Below, in pieces: positions 11,056 through 21,248 of a stretch of DNA of 64,000 bases. This stretch comes from Alternaria dauci (taxonomy: Eukaryota > Ascomycota > Dothideomycetes > Pleosporales > Pleosporaceae). Location of the stretch: positions 1,798,001 to 1,862,000 of the forward strand of contig NC_091274.1 of the NCBI RefSeq assembly GCF_042100115.1, in the 5' to 3' direction. The position numbers and the translations under genes are program-made. The notes under the pieces were generated by a model. That model did no database searches, was not told where the DNA came from, and saw only the letters and a list, made by a program, of their open reading frames with translations. The first letter of the stretch is position 1. Each line of letters starts with the position of its first letter.

Positions 11056-11829
11056 ATGTCTGCAATGCAACCTTCGAGACGCGGCCGTCCCAACCGCCAA
11101 ACACCCGCTTCAGGACCATCACGAGGCGCCCATACACCGCAGGGCCGCGGCGACTCCACGCCATCCTCCATCTACAACTCTGACGCCAACTTCCATGTCC
11201 CAGATCCGCGGGGACGAGGACGAGGACGAGGACGAGGACGTGGTAGAGGAGGCCGTGGCAGACCAAACTTCAGACCAGATCCAGACTACCCCCCGGTTCC
11301 GTCTTTCGCTTCCCTCAACCCCGGTACAGCTGTTTCCATTGTCCTCAAACAAGACCAGCCCACCGGACACCAAGTCCGCGGTATCGTAGCAGAACTGCTA
11401 ACGCGTGGTGATCATCCCCGGGGTGTGAAAGTAAGGTTAAGAGATGGAAGGGTTGGGAGGGTACAGAAGATTGTCTCCGAGAGTGAAGGAACGCAGGGTG
11501 AGGCTGTTGTTGGTGGTGCTGAAGCAGGGCTGGGTAGAGACGGTGAAGGCGGGGGAAACAGTGTGGCGCGGAGACCGGGGAGGATGATTGGGGGGCGAAT
11601 AGAGAGGGATATCAGGGATGAGGACGAGTATCTTTATGATGAAAGGAGGAGGAGACAGCCGGCCGACGTGGGAATGTTTGCTGCGCTAGAAGAGGCGGAT
11701 CGGAGACATCAGGGAGGTGGGAGTGCAGAGTCAAGGGGGCCTGAGGTTGCGACATGTCCGGTGTGTGGAGAGTTTGAAGGAGATGAGGCAGCGATTGCAT
11801 ATCATATTGAGGAGCATTTTGCGGGATGA
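11056..11829 (+). CDS. YwbE-like (DUF2196) protein with RG repeats and C-terminal zinc finger
   Basis: A single-exon frame of 257 residues. Residues 1-50 are basic and disordered. Residues 53-70 are alternating Arg-Gly repeats, encoded by a 6-nt tandem repeat. Residues 85-140 contain the YwbE/DUF2196 signature with PGTAVSIVLKQDQPTG and TRGDHPRGVKVRLRDGRVGRV. The C-terminus has a compact CxxC..H..H finger (CPVCGEFEGD..YHIEEHF, about residues 234-255) resembling a UBZ-type ubiquitin-binding finger. YwbE proteins are small and of unknown function; the RG segment suggests RNA or nucleic-acid contact. Either Met1 or Met4 could start the protein. The family assignment rests on motif recall; the combined role is inference. 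Confidence 0.8.
   Translation: MSAMQPSRRGRPNRQTPASGPSRGAHTPQGRGDSTPSSIYNSDANFHVPDPRGRGRGRGRGRGRGGRGRPNFRPDPDYPPVPSFASLNPGTAVSIVLKQDQPTGHQVRGIVAELLTRGDHPRGVKVRLRDGRVGRVQKIVSESEGTQGEAVVGGAEAGLGRDGEGGGNSVARRPGRMIGGRIERDIRDEDEYLYDERRRRQPADVGMFAALEEADRRHQGGGSAESRGPEVATCPVCGEFEGDEAAIAYHIEEHFAG
11211..11240. repeat. Hexanucleotide tandem repeat coding for Arg-Gly
   Basis: Five or so copies of a GACGAG/CGAGGA unit inside the preceding gene encode its Arg-Gly run. A frame-neutral period of six allows length change without frameshift. Confidence 0.8.
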
Positions 11830-11940
11830 GGGAATGGGAAACGACGGGTTGATCAGCCATTTTTCTCTATTCGAAAGTGCCTTCTATGTACATGATGTCG
11901 ACGGCTGGCATCAGGGTCGCACACTCGTAGCGGGTCGTAC

Positions 11941-12837
11941 TCACTCATTGCCTGCCAGAGTCGCTTCTCCGTTGGCGGCGACATTGATACCGTTAGATCC
12001 ACCAATAGACTTACTGCCATCCGAACCCTCTGTGATGCCCAAATTGCCACCCAGATTTTCCGCATTGCCATCCTGACCGAGAGTGATACCAGACTCTTCA
12101 GAGAATCTTTCAGATTCTTCAGTAGCTTTGACACCATTTGACTTTTCTCCCTTTGCCTCTTGAGCTTCTTTTTCAGCTTCCTTCTTCGCCGCCTCTCCTT
12201 CGGCACGTCCAGGCTGGTTTTCTGTACCAGCGCCAGCGCCAGCGCCAGCCTCAGTTTCTCTCGGCTTTTGCTCTTCGGTAGCAGCGGGCTTCTCTCCTTC
12301 AGTTGCAGGCTTCTCTCCTTCAGCAGCGGGGTTTCCCTCCTCAGCAGCAGGCTTCCCCTCTTCAGCAGCGGGTTTTCCCTCCTCAGCGGCCGCGGGTTTC
12401 TCGCCCTTTGTCGCTGAAGACCTAGGTGCCTCTTCAGTCGTCGCTGTACCGTTGCCCTTCTGGTTTCCACCGAGCTTAAGGCCGTCGCCAGTGATCCCGC
12501 CATCTGGACCACCAAGAGTGAGTCCTCCGATCATGAGACCACCTCCACCTCCTTGTTTCTGAGCTTCGCGATGGCGAATTCTCCCGTTGCTCAACGAGTC
12601 TAGACTCTGAAAGTCTGCGTCGCGTCGAACGGGGTGCGCCCGGTACGAGCGGGAAACAAGAGCTGCTTTCGTCTATCACACGTGTAAGCATATGCTACGG
12701 ACCAAGACGTTGTAGGAGTCCAAGTTAGTATAGGGTCCGGATGTACTTACTGCCCATAGTGTCCGTGGAGGAACGACGAAAGCATCTACACACGATATGG
12801 TCAGAAGACCGAGAGTCAATTCCAGAGAGAGCTTCAT
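11941..12837 (-). CDS. Secreted low-complexity repeat protein
   Basis: Exons 12837-12751 and 12672-11941 join in phase (GCA / GTAAGT ... GATAG / ACG) to give 272 residues. The first 19 residues form a classical signal peptide (MKLSLELTLGLLTISCVDA), encoded on the first exon. The next part has an Arg-Arg site around residue 42 that could be cut by Kex2. A Gly-rich block follows, then tandem copies of a unit close to EEGKPAA (about residues 90-140), then a Glu/Lys/Ala-rich stretch and an Asn/Gly-rich tail. No cysteine-rich fold or catalytic motif is seen. It may be a cell-wall or extracellular matrix protein, or a secreted factor acting on a host; the sequence does not decide. A GTGAGT at the stop codon could mark a further intron that would change the last residues. 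Confidence 0.7.
12230..12400. repeat. Coding minisatellite, about 24-nt period
   Basis: Imperfect tandem units inside the secreted protein gene encode the EEGKPAA-like repeats. The period divides by three, so copy-number change keeps the frame. Confidence 0.75.
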
Positions 12838-14093
12838 GTTGGCTAATTGGATGTTTTCGAATAAGGTTGCGTAAAGAAGATAGCTGTCCGGCAGCGGGAT
12901 GAACAGGAAAACAAAATGGATTGAAGATGTTGCCAAAAAGTTTGTCAACGATCAGCTGAAAATATGCACTGTATGTAAGTCCTTTCCAAGCCCATAAGTT
13001 CTAGCGACATATGCTTACCCCAATCATCGTCTAGTTCGTACATTTGCATTGCCGAAACTTGCATAATGGAACGCATCCACGACGTTTACAGGTCAGCTTG
13101 GCAATCGCTAGTGGTCGAAGTACTGTGTCAAACGCCAATGCGCGGCAGGGTCGACGACTCGCTTGGACGCTGGGGTCGCTCATGTCTCAAAAGCGTCGCA
13201 GGTCCCGTCTGGGTCCTGATGGTCGTGTTCTGAATACAGCATTCAGCCCTTGCAAAGCCGTCTTGGAGAAAAATAAGAGAAACAAGTCATGGCTAAGCTT
13301 CCGGATCCCACTTTTGTGTGATGCTAGGAAAACCAAGGACGAATTCGAATAGAAATGCATGTGCAGTGTGGGTGCACGGGATCTGTGTCGAAACAGAGTC
13401 TACGAATAATACGATTCCTCTGTTCAAGAAACACTCAAGATGTTGCTGCGCGCATCGAAAGACCTGTTAGGTGACTGCAGGTTTGCCCTCGGCCGGACAT
13501 GATCGGAAGTCCACGCACCGAGTTCACGATGACCTCCACGAGGGAACAGAAGCACGCAGATGGAAAGGGAATGCAGGCGACAGTACAGGATAATGACCCG
13601 GAAAGAGACAAAATGGCGATGGGCTTGATGAGCGGGACGTGGCTGTCACGACGAGGGTGGGCTAGCTTGGAAACCACGCGAAATTGACACGCTAGCGACA
13701 ATGACTAAGCCTATGCCACGAGATTCTCGCGGTCGACTGTCCATGAGGGATCTCTTTGGCTCACACCTTATGTCAGTATGTCACGTCATGACGCCCCTTC
13801 ATTAACTGTTTCGAACAACCATAGGCCTTGTACAGGTCATTGTGGTGCTGTATTAGCTGGGACTGTACCATGTTTTGTTCGAGCGGACCTTGAGAAGGTG
13901 GGAAGATGAGTTATGATTTCCGGACTTGCATCTCGTGCTACGGCTTAATCGGCTTCAATATGATTTTCCTGTTCAATATGTGCATCAAGCTGACACAAAA
14001 GTAGACAGCTACAACTGTCCAACTGCGCTTGGAGCAAAACGAATTCGTGTATTTCAAAACTCGTCAAGCCAAACCTACTCATGCTGGCACGTC
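12838..14093. other. Intergenic stretch without a supported gene
   Basis: Open frames of 60-100 codons exist (for example 13044-13352 plus and 13435-13701 minus), but they look like chance frames with no recognisable motif. The left end should carry the promoter of the secreted protein gene. Confidence 0.5.
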
Positions 14094-14929
14094 TTAGCCG
14101 TTGTAGAGACGCTCTCCTTCATCCCTGTACTGCTGGAAAGCCTCGTGTAGTGACTCCACAGTCTCACCAGGGAAGAGATGCAGGAAGAATGCGTACCCTT
14201 TCTTGCGCTTCACCTTCCACATGAACAGCTGCCGTTTCGCGTCGTCGTTCCAACCGGTAAACACGAATTGACCCTTGCTAGTAGGTGGGGGGTCTCTCAC
14301 AATGTTGCTGGGAGGTGCAGTAGAGGCTTGTGAACCGGGACTGGATGCGACAACAAGGTTCTGAAAGGAAGAGTCTGTGATATGATGGGTTAGCGAGAAG
14401 CCTAACAATGATTTGGAGGCCGTCATTTACCTGCGCCACGATTCAGATAGACTCCTAGGCCTTGTGCTGGTTCATTAAAACCAAGGCCGCCCAGGTCAGG
14501 TGGTCCTCCCAGCGCCGGAATTCGCCTGCGGTATTGCGAAACTGGCGCAGTCGAGGAGCCTTCAGAAGCCTGTATATTACTTCTATCTGACCTGGTATCT
14601 GGCTCAGCACGATAAGGAACCACAAATGCCTCGCCGGTCCAGACTCTGCCGTCTACATAGCGCCAAGCCTGGTCTGGGTCTTCCCACGGGGGTTGGGCCG
14701 CCGCTGGAGCTATTCCAGAATGTCAATTTAGTGTTTTCAGATAGTGGTATGTTCATTTACATTGATTGTATAGTTGGCTGACTGATCCACGTGGCTGCAT
14801 AAACGAATAGGCAAAATCTCCGTTATTGTTTGGGAAGAGGGATCCGTCCAGATGTTTCAGGGGACAATATCCATGATCACAAGGCTCTGTTGATGGGGAT
14901 TTACTGTTCTCGTTTGGTGTATCAGCCAT
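14094..14929 (-). CDS. Orphan protein of unknown function
   Basis: Three exons (14929-14761, 14709-14431, 14374-14094) joined at GTAAAT donors and TAG/CAG acceptors give 242 residues in one consistent frame. I do not recognise the protein. Residues 1-56 contain a CDHGYCPLKHLDG segment. The middle has a Trp-rich patch (PPWEDPDQAWRYVDGRVWTG) and a disordered Ser/Pro/Arg part. The last 80 residues look folded (KGQFVFTGWNDDAKRQLFMW, then KKGYAFFLHLFPGETVESL). There is no signal peptide or membrane segment. The consistent splicing of three otherwise unconnected frames is the main evidence for a real gene. Both introns are short (51 and 56 nt). Confidence 0.7.
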
Positions 14930-16274
14930 CTGTAGTATGGTGGAAGTGTTAATTGGGTTTTTTGTCGAAGAGCAAAGAATACTATAGGAGAAAAACTTAT
15001 AGGCCCCAAGAATGGATAAACCAGGGAAATGTCGATGGTGATCACGAGTTTGTGGTCGCTATATCGATCAAGTGAAGGCTGGAATGGTTGAGTCAAACAC
15101 TACTTTGCCACTCAAAGACGACTTCACCTTGTTGTTTCTGCAGTCACCTACAATCTGCCACTCCTTTATTCAATAACATTCGAAAGTTTGCTCATATCAG
15201 TCCGCGTGTGAAAGATGATCATCTGCCACGCGAGAAAGCTGACTATTCCTAGGCTATGATGGATTATGGCGCCGCACCTGATATCGCTATCGGCATCATG
15301 CGATAGCAAAAGTCAAAAGCGAGAGAGCATACTGATCAAAAGCGAGAAGTGGATCCGATGGTCCAACTTTTGCAGTCCGGCCACATTGAAAGCCATGAAT
15401 TTATTATTGAAATCGTCTTTCCATTCCCTTCGTAACAGTGGGCCGGTCTCTTCTCCGACTTACTCGTACTTTCTTGAACACGAATCTCTTGGAAATGAGG
15501 ACACATGGTCTCCTGGATCAGACGTTCTGGGGTACTGGTAGTTCTGCGAGGCGTGACTGCCTTGATCCATTCGAGTGGCAATCGGCTGCTATCCATCATA
15601 TAGCATATTGCCAGTGTATCCTATGACCACGGCGGATGGGCTTGGGCTTGTTGATTGAGTATAGCGAGATTCGGTGTGGTGAATTGTGTTAGTCTTTAAT
15701 GGTAAAAACCAACTTAGCTCGTACGGACCGTTACCACCACTGCGGCGGCTTTATCTACACTGTGCAGTGTGTCGCATTGCGTCCAGTAGAGCATGCGCAA
15801 CTTCTTCCTTGGAAGGTATTACATATGCTCACACCCAAGTACAGTTGCCGGTAAAATGGTTATAGTCGGAAATTACCAACATCATGACCAATATTTCGAA
15901 TGTAGGAGAAAGCATATGGACAGAATCCTAGAGCAACTAATGTATCGTTTACAGCGACGTCATGCCGAAGAGTTCATGGCAACCGGTGCCTGGGTGGTAG
16001 GCCAAATACAGTTAGCGTTCTGCGCCACAGCTGCGGCCAGACGTCGAAAACCACATAACGTCATTGTTCTCCATTTCGCTTCACAGGAGCTGCCCACTTC
16101 CTACAATCCAGGCTGCAGACGTCCTTCTTCTCACACAATCAAATTTGAACAGCTCGCATTCCTGTACTGCGGTTAAGCGATACTTTGTCCATTGAACTGC
16201 AGTTTCCTTACCCTCAGGAGTTGATACAGCAGCCTCTAGCTCGACTGAGCACGTCACCCAACTCTTCCACAACC
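14930..16274. other. Intergenic region of a divergent gene pair
   Basis: No convincing gene is seen in about 1.3 kb. A 127-codon frame at 15793-16176 has no protein-like features. Both the orphan gene and the FIT2-like gene should be driven from this stretch. Confidence 0.45.
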
Positions 16275-17258
16275 ATGGCAACGCGTCGTAAACCCGAGAA
16301 CGACATGGACAATGGTGTGCCTCTCACAGCTGGCATGCCCGGCGGCACCATTCGCTCACCGACCTCATCGGCGCGCCGCTCTCCCTTCCTCCCTACGCGC
16401 CTCGAAGCACAACTCATCGCCATCTACCCGTCGACACTCCTCCTCGGTAGCGTCTTCAGCATACTTTCGCCCTCCAATCGAGCTGCGCCCTATTCCGCAA
16501 CGCTGCAATCCCACCCCACCGAATTCGCGCCCTCGTACTTTGCGCAAAAAAAGAACATCTTCAATGTATACTTTGTCAAACAAGGATGGTTCTGGACCAC
16601 ATTGGCATTCGCTGTGTTTGTTACCTTCCACCCCGGCTTCGGTCAGGGTGCGAGCGCGAGGCGCATCCGAGCGGTCATGCGATATGGTCTTGTGACGACT
16701 TGGTGGTGCTTCATGACACAGTGGTTCTTTGGACCGCCGCTAATTGATCGCGGCTTCCGGTTCACTGGAGGTCAATGCGAAGTAATAAGAGATCCTCAGG
16801 CGAGGGAAGAAATGACCAACACAAGGGAATACATCACGGCTGCGACTTGTAAGGCGGTTGGTGGAACCTGGAAGGGTGGCCATGACATCTCTGGACACGT
16901 CTTCTTGCTTATTCTTGGCTCATCGCTTCTGTGGCTGGAATTCCTGCCTGCGTTGACGCGTGTAGAAGGGCTGAGAGACGGAAGGTTGATCACTTTGCCA
17001 GATGGCAAGGTCGCGAGTGTTGCAGTGGAGAAAGAGCTGGTAAAGTCCGAGGGCGAAGCTACCGCGCGTGGCGTCAAGTTCGCGCTCGGTGTTGCGGCGC
17101 TGATGTGGTGGATGCTTCTCATGACGGCCGCCTACTTTCACACTTGGTTTGAGAAGTTCACGGGCCTCCTAGTCGCGTTCGTAGCGCTGTGGACTGTCTA
17201 CTTCCTCCCGAGAGGCGTTCCTCAGGTCAGAGCGTGGGTGGGTATGCCTGGAGTATGA
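16275..17258 (+). CDS. SCS3: FIT2/Scs3 family lipid-droplet protein (acyl-CoA diphosphatase)
   Basis: A single exon of 327 residues. The frame is open further upstream but the first ATG is at 16275. Several hydrophobic segments are visible (about 47-64, 105-118, 136-152, 208-225, 270-288 and 296-312), matching a polytopic ER membrane protein. The family's two conserved histidines are present: His208 in the DISGH signature and His289 in YFHT. FIT proteins hydrolyse acyl-CoA to acyl-4'-phosphopantetheine in the ER lumen and are needed for lipid-droplet budding and normal ER shape; yeast Scs3 also links to inositol and phospholipid metabolism. A charged loop of about 40 residues separates the fourth and fifth segments. 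Confidence 0.92.
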   Translation: MATRRKPENDMDNGVPLTAGMPGGTIRSPTSSARRSPFLPTRLEAQLIAIYPSTLLLGSVFSILSPSNRAAPYSATLQSHPTEFAPSYFAQKKNIFNVYFVKQGWFWTTLAFAVFVTFHPGFGQGASARRIRAVMRYGLVTTWWCFMTQWFFGPPLIDRGFRFTGGQCEVIRDPQAREEMTNTREYITAATCKAVGGTWKGGHDISGHVFLLILGSSLLWLEFLPALTRVEGLRDGRLITLPDGKVASVAVEKELVKSEGEATARGVKFALGVAALMWWMLLMTAAYFHTWFEKFTGLLVAFVALWTVYFLPRGVPQVRAWVGMPGV

Positions 17259-18005
17259 AAATTCTAGTACCGAACGGCAGGAAATGGCGGTGGAAATTCA
17301 TCTTGCAGATCGCATTGCGGCGATCGCAAAACAAGCCGAAAGCGGCAACGAAATAGACCGCATGACGAGTTCATGAGTAGACGAGTCAAGCGCTTGAGCA
17401 AAAACATAATGGGCATAGTATTGTTTAATAGCATGTATCAATGCTTCATCCCGTGTTCGATAACAGGCCTCGTTAGGTTGTAGACATCATTTTCGAGCAA
17501 AGGATAGTACAACTTCAAAACGAAACCAAAGGTACTCTCTTCGCCGTTGTCGCAAACACTAGGCATTCCGGGAATCCCTCCGTGCCGCCCTCTCCACGTT
17601 TTTGGAGCTACGTCAACGGTTTTCTAGCGACAGGCATGTCGTGTTCCGGGCAATACAAGGCTAGTGCACCTGGTGTAAGATGGCAGCTGCAGCCTTTGAT
17701 GGGACTGTTGACCACATCTACCGCGGCTAAACCTTGCATCGACCCAGAGTTACACCGCACTCATCTCCAATTGGTATTCTATCCGATCAGTTTCGCCCGC
17801 TTCACCCAATCACCTGATTCTCCGTAGAGTCGCATCATGGGAAAGTTTGTCTGCGACCCCAGACTTTCCCCACTTCCCCTCACGATGATCAAGTCATTGC
17901 ATCCGGATTGTAAGCTAACCATGCAGCATTGGATGTTGGGACAAGTACTTAATGGAGGTACCTTGGCGAATTTTCGCGACTGTTGTTCATCTGCGAAGAT
18001 TCGCA
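17259..18005. other. Intergenic region upstream of the alpha-galactosidase gene
   Basis: No gene is seen. It holds the 3' end of the FIT2-like gene and the promoter of the GH36 gene. No regulator site can be named with confidence. Confidence 0.5.
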
Positions 18006-20384
18006 ATGTATGGTATGAAGGGTTTTTGCGTGCTGAGCCTTTTGGCCAGCGTTGTTGTTGGTCAAGATGGTATGGAATGGGTTTCGGATGCGACGGAGAC
18101 GGTTGCTGACCTGGGGCAGCTATTTCGGCGACTGGAACAAACTTCACTTTGACCGCTGATGGCATGTCCTACCTCTTCCATGTGGATACCGAGTCTGGAG
18201 ATCTCATCTCAGATCATTTTGGAGGACCGACTGACGACTTCACACCGCCGGCCTACATCCTCCCCTATGGATGGCACGCTGGAATATCCAACGATCGTCG
18301 CGAGTTTCCCGACAGCGGTCGTGGCGACTTCCAACTACCGGCGATTCACATCGAGCACGCTGATGGGGATACGGTATCCGCATTTCGTTACCAATCTCAT
18401 GCCATTACACAGGGAAAGCCTTCGCTACCAGGACTACCTGCCACCTACGGAGAAGCCGGCGACGTAACGACGATTACCGTATACATGTACGACAACGTTT
18501 CGGATGTTTCGGCGGCTTTGTCGTATTCGATCTTTCCCAAGTACAATGCTATTGCGAGAAGCTTTAGCATCGCAAACAACGGTACTACCGATATCGTCAT
18601 CGAGAGAGCATCGAGTTTTAGCACCGACTTTCCTAATCTAGATCTGGAGATGATTGAGCCGCATGGTGATTGGTCACATGAATTCCAGACTGTGAAGAGG
18701 AAGATCGACTACGGCGAGACTTCGTAAGTCGATATCCTAAAGTGTTGCTACAGTGCGACTGACAAAGGGCAGATTCCGAAGCACAGCAGGATATGCGTCG
18801 CATCTTCATAACCCTTTCTTCGCTTTAGTTTCCCCAACTACCACTGAGTCAACTGGAGAGGCGTGGGGATTCAGTTTGGTTTGGAGCGGCAGCTTCGAGG
18901 CTACAGCCCAGCGCTTTTCTAATGGCTACGTACGTGTACTTATGGGCCTCAATCCGCTTCACTCCAGTATTCGTGTGGCGCCAGGGGAGATGTTTCAGTC
19001 TCCTGAAGCTGTTGGGGTATACTCCTCTCAAGGCATTGGGGGCGTATCGCACTCGTTTCACGACCTCTATCGCAGCCATCTTTCCCGTTCTAAGTTCACG
19101 GATCAAACCAGACCAATTCTACTCAACTCTTGGGAAGGCCTTAGCTTTGATATAAACGAAACTTCTCTCGTCAACCTGGCCGGCGAGGCTGAAGAGCTGG
19201 GAATCGAGCTCTTCGTGATGGACGATGGATGGTTCGGTGTGGAGTATCCACGCAACAACGACTCTCTCGGTCTGGGAGACTGGACGCCAAATCCGGCCAA
19301 ATTTCCTGACGGTCTCGGCCCGTACGTGGAGCAGGTCAACAGCTTCACAGTCTTGAACACATCATCAACCGCTCTGCAGTTCGGTATAGTGAGTTCCTCT
19401 GCACGAACTACATTCGAAACATAAGCTGACTTTTTACCTCCTTATTAGTGGGTAGAACCAGAAATGGTCAACCCCAATTCGACACTGTACCATGAGCACC
19501 CCGACTGGGTCTTGCACGCAGGAAAGCACCAGAGATCGCTGACCCGAAACCAACTCATACTGAATGTGGGATTGCCTGAAGTGCAAGACTTTATCATCAG
19601 CTCCGTTTCTCGGATTCTCGATTCTGCAAATATCCAATATGTGAAATGGGACAACAATCGTGGCATGCATGAGCTTGCCCATCCATCTGACGACTACATT
19701 TACATGCTCGGTTTATACCGTGTGATTGATAATCTTACAACGAGTTATCCCAACGTGCTCTGGGAGGGCTGCGCATCCGGTGGAGGCCGTTTCGACCCCG
19801 GTCTGCTCCACTACTGGCCTCAACACTGGACCTCCGATAACACGGATGCATCGAACCGTCTCACCATTCAGATGGGCACATCGCTTGTCTATCCACCTTC
19901 CGCGATGGGATGCCACGTCTCCGCTGTTCCGAACGGCCTCACACATCGCAACATCAGCATCGAGTACCGCGGCCATGTAGCGATGATGTGCGGTTCTTTT
20001 GGTCTTGAACTCAACCCCGGGGAGCTCTCACCCGAGGAAGCTTCGGCTGTGCCTTCGATCATGGCGCAAGCTAAAGCCGTAAATCCTGTGGTCATTTCTG
20101 GTGCCTTCTATCGCCTTGCGCACCCAGATGTTAGCAACTGGCCAGGTGTGCAGTTCGTCAGTGCAGACGCAAGCCAGAGCGTAGTGTTTGCGTTCCAGCA
20201 GCTGTACATGATCAAACCGGCTGCGCCTCCGCTGAGATTGCAAGGCTTGGACCCCAAAGCAAGGTATTACAACGATTTGGACAATGCAACGTATAGCGGG
20301 GCCACATACATGAATGGTGGACTCAATATTCAGTGGCCAATGGGAGATTATCAGAGCAAGCTTATCTGGCTGAACAAGGTCTGA
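18006..20384 (+). CDS. Secreted alpha-galactosidase, glycoside hydrolase family 36
   Basis: Exons 18006-18069, 18120-18723, 18773-19388 and 19449-20384 give 739 residues, the normal size for fungal AglC-type enzymes. A signal peptide of about 20 residues is on exon 1. An N-terminal beta-sandwich part is followed by the TIM barrel. The probable nucleophile is Asp496 in KWDNNR and the probable acid/base is Asp558 in the WTSDNTD block, preceded by [11 protein letters not shown], all typical of GH36. The enzyme should release terminal alpha-1,6-galactose from raffinose-family sugars and galactomannan outside the cell. The upstream ATG at 17952 would bury the signal peptide, so 18006 (or 18015) is preferred. 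No break is seen. Confidence 0.93.
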
Positions 20385-20495
20385 ACAACTTAATGTGTAC
20401 GTACATTAATACCATAATCGAATCAAATTCGCCAATGGCGCACCTGTATAAAAACATCTGATCTGGCTCAGGAGCGCCCATAGGAGGTGCATTTC

Positions 20496-21248
20496 CTAGA
20501 TTTCAGCCAATGGACGACGGTAAACTGTTTCCCACCCAGTTTCTGCAATAGCCTGAATCTTCTTATCATCGATGACCCTGACCAGCTTTTCACACTTCTC
20601 TCCAGTGAGCACAGCGACGTACTGGTCCTCCAGCTCCTTACTAACCAGATGGTACCGACAAAGGTACGCGACGTAATTGACCAGTGCCTCCAGAATAGGA
20701 TCTATAACCGCGTCCTTGTGCGCCATCTCAGCAACAATGATTAATTCATTAACTTCGAGAGGACGACACACAAGACCACTGATATAGCGTTCGACGACAT
20801 GCTGAGTATATTGAGCCATCCCCAAGGTACGGGCTGTGAGGTGGAGTTCTAGACCCTTCTGGAGGTTGTTGGGTATGGGAAGATCAGTGTACTCTTTATC
20901 AGTACAGATCTTTCGCAGCCACCTCGAGATGGTACGCATCGATTCCAACGTGACGTCCCTATGATTGCATCTGATTGATTTGGCTTCTGGATAGTCGCTT
21001 ATATGCTGGCGGAACGCTGGCGAAGCAGCAAGGAAAGCCAGCTTGGGGAGATTGACTTCCACCTCTTTACTGTCGGGATCAAGTACTTCCAATTTGATAG
21101 TGATGTGTGGATACAACTCTTTGCGAGTGGAGCCTGACCAGTTGCGGAGATGGTAGCCGCCGTTTAGATTTTTCAAGTCTCTCAGGACTCTATTGACTTG
21201 ACCGGCGGGGGGAAAGGGATTCAACAAAGACGCTTGTCTTGGGGACAT
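20496..21248 (-). CDS. BTB/POZ-like protein of unknown role
   Basis: A single-exon frame of 250 residues, convergent with the alpha-galactosidase gene (111-nt gap). After about 45 residues comes ITIKLEVLDPDSKEVEVNLPKLAFLAASPAFRQ, which fits the start of a fungal BTB fold, where a beta-strand pair leads into the LxxxSxxF helix. The remaining helices (ELHLTARTLGMAQYTQHVVE) are like those following BTB cores in fungal proteins. No kelch, MATH or zinc-finger partner domain is present. Such proteins are numerous in Pezizomycotina and mostly uncharacterised; ubiquitin-ligase adaptor function is possible but unproven. The N-terminal block is Pro- and Asn-rich. Confidence 0.65.
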   Translation of the reverse strand: MSPRQASLLNPFPPAGQVNRVLRDLKNLNGGYHLRNWSGSTRKELYPHITIKLEVLDPDSKEVEVNLPKLAFLAASPAFRQHISDYPEAKSIRCNHRDVTLESMRTISRWLRKICTDKEYTDLPIPNNLQKGLELHLTARTLGMAQYTQHVVERYISGLVCRPLEVNELIIVAEMAHKDAVIDPILEALVNYVAYLCRYHLVSKELEDQYVAVLTGEKCEKLVRVIDDKKIQAIAETGWETVYRRPLAEI

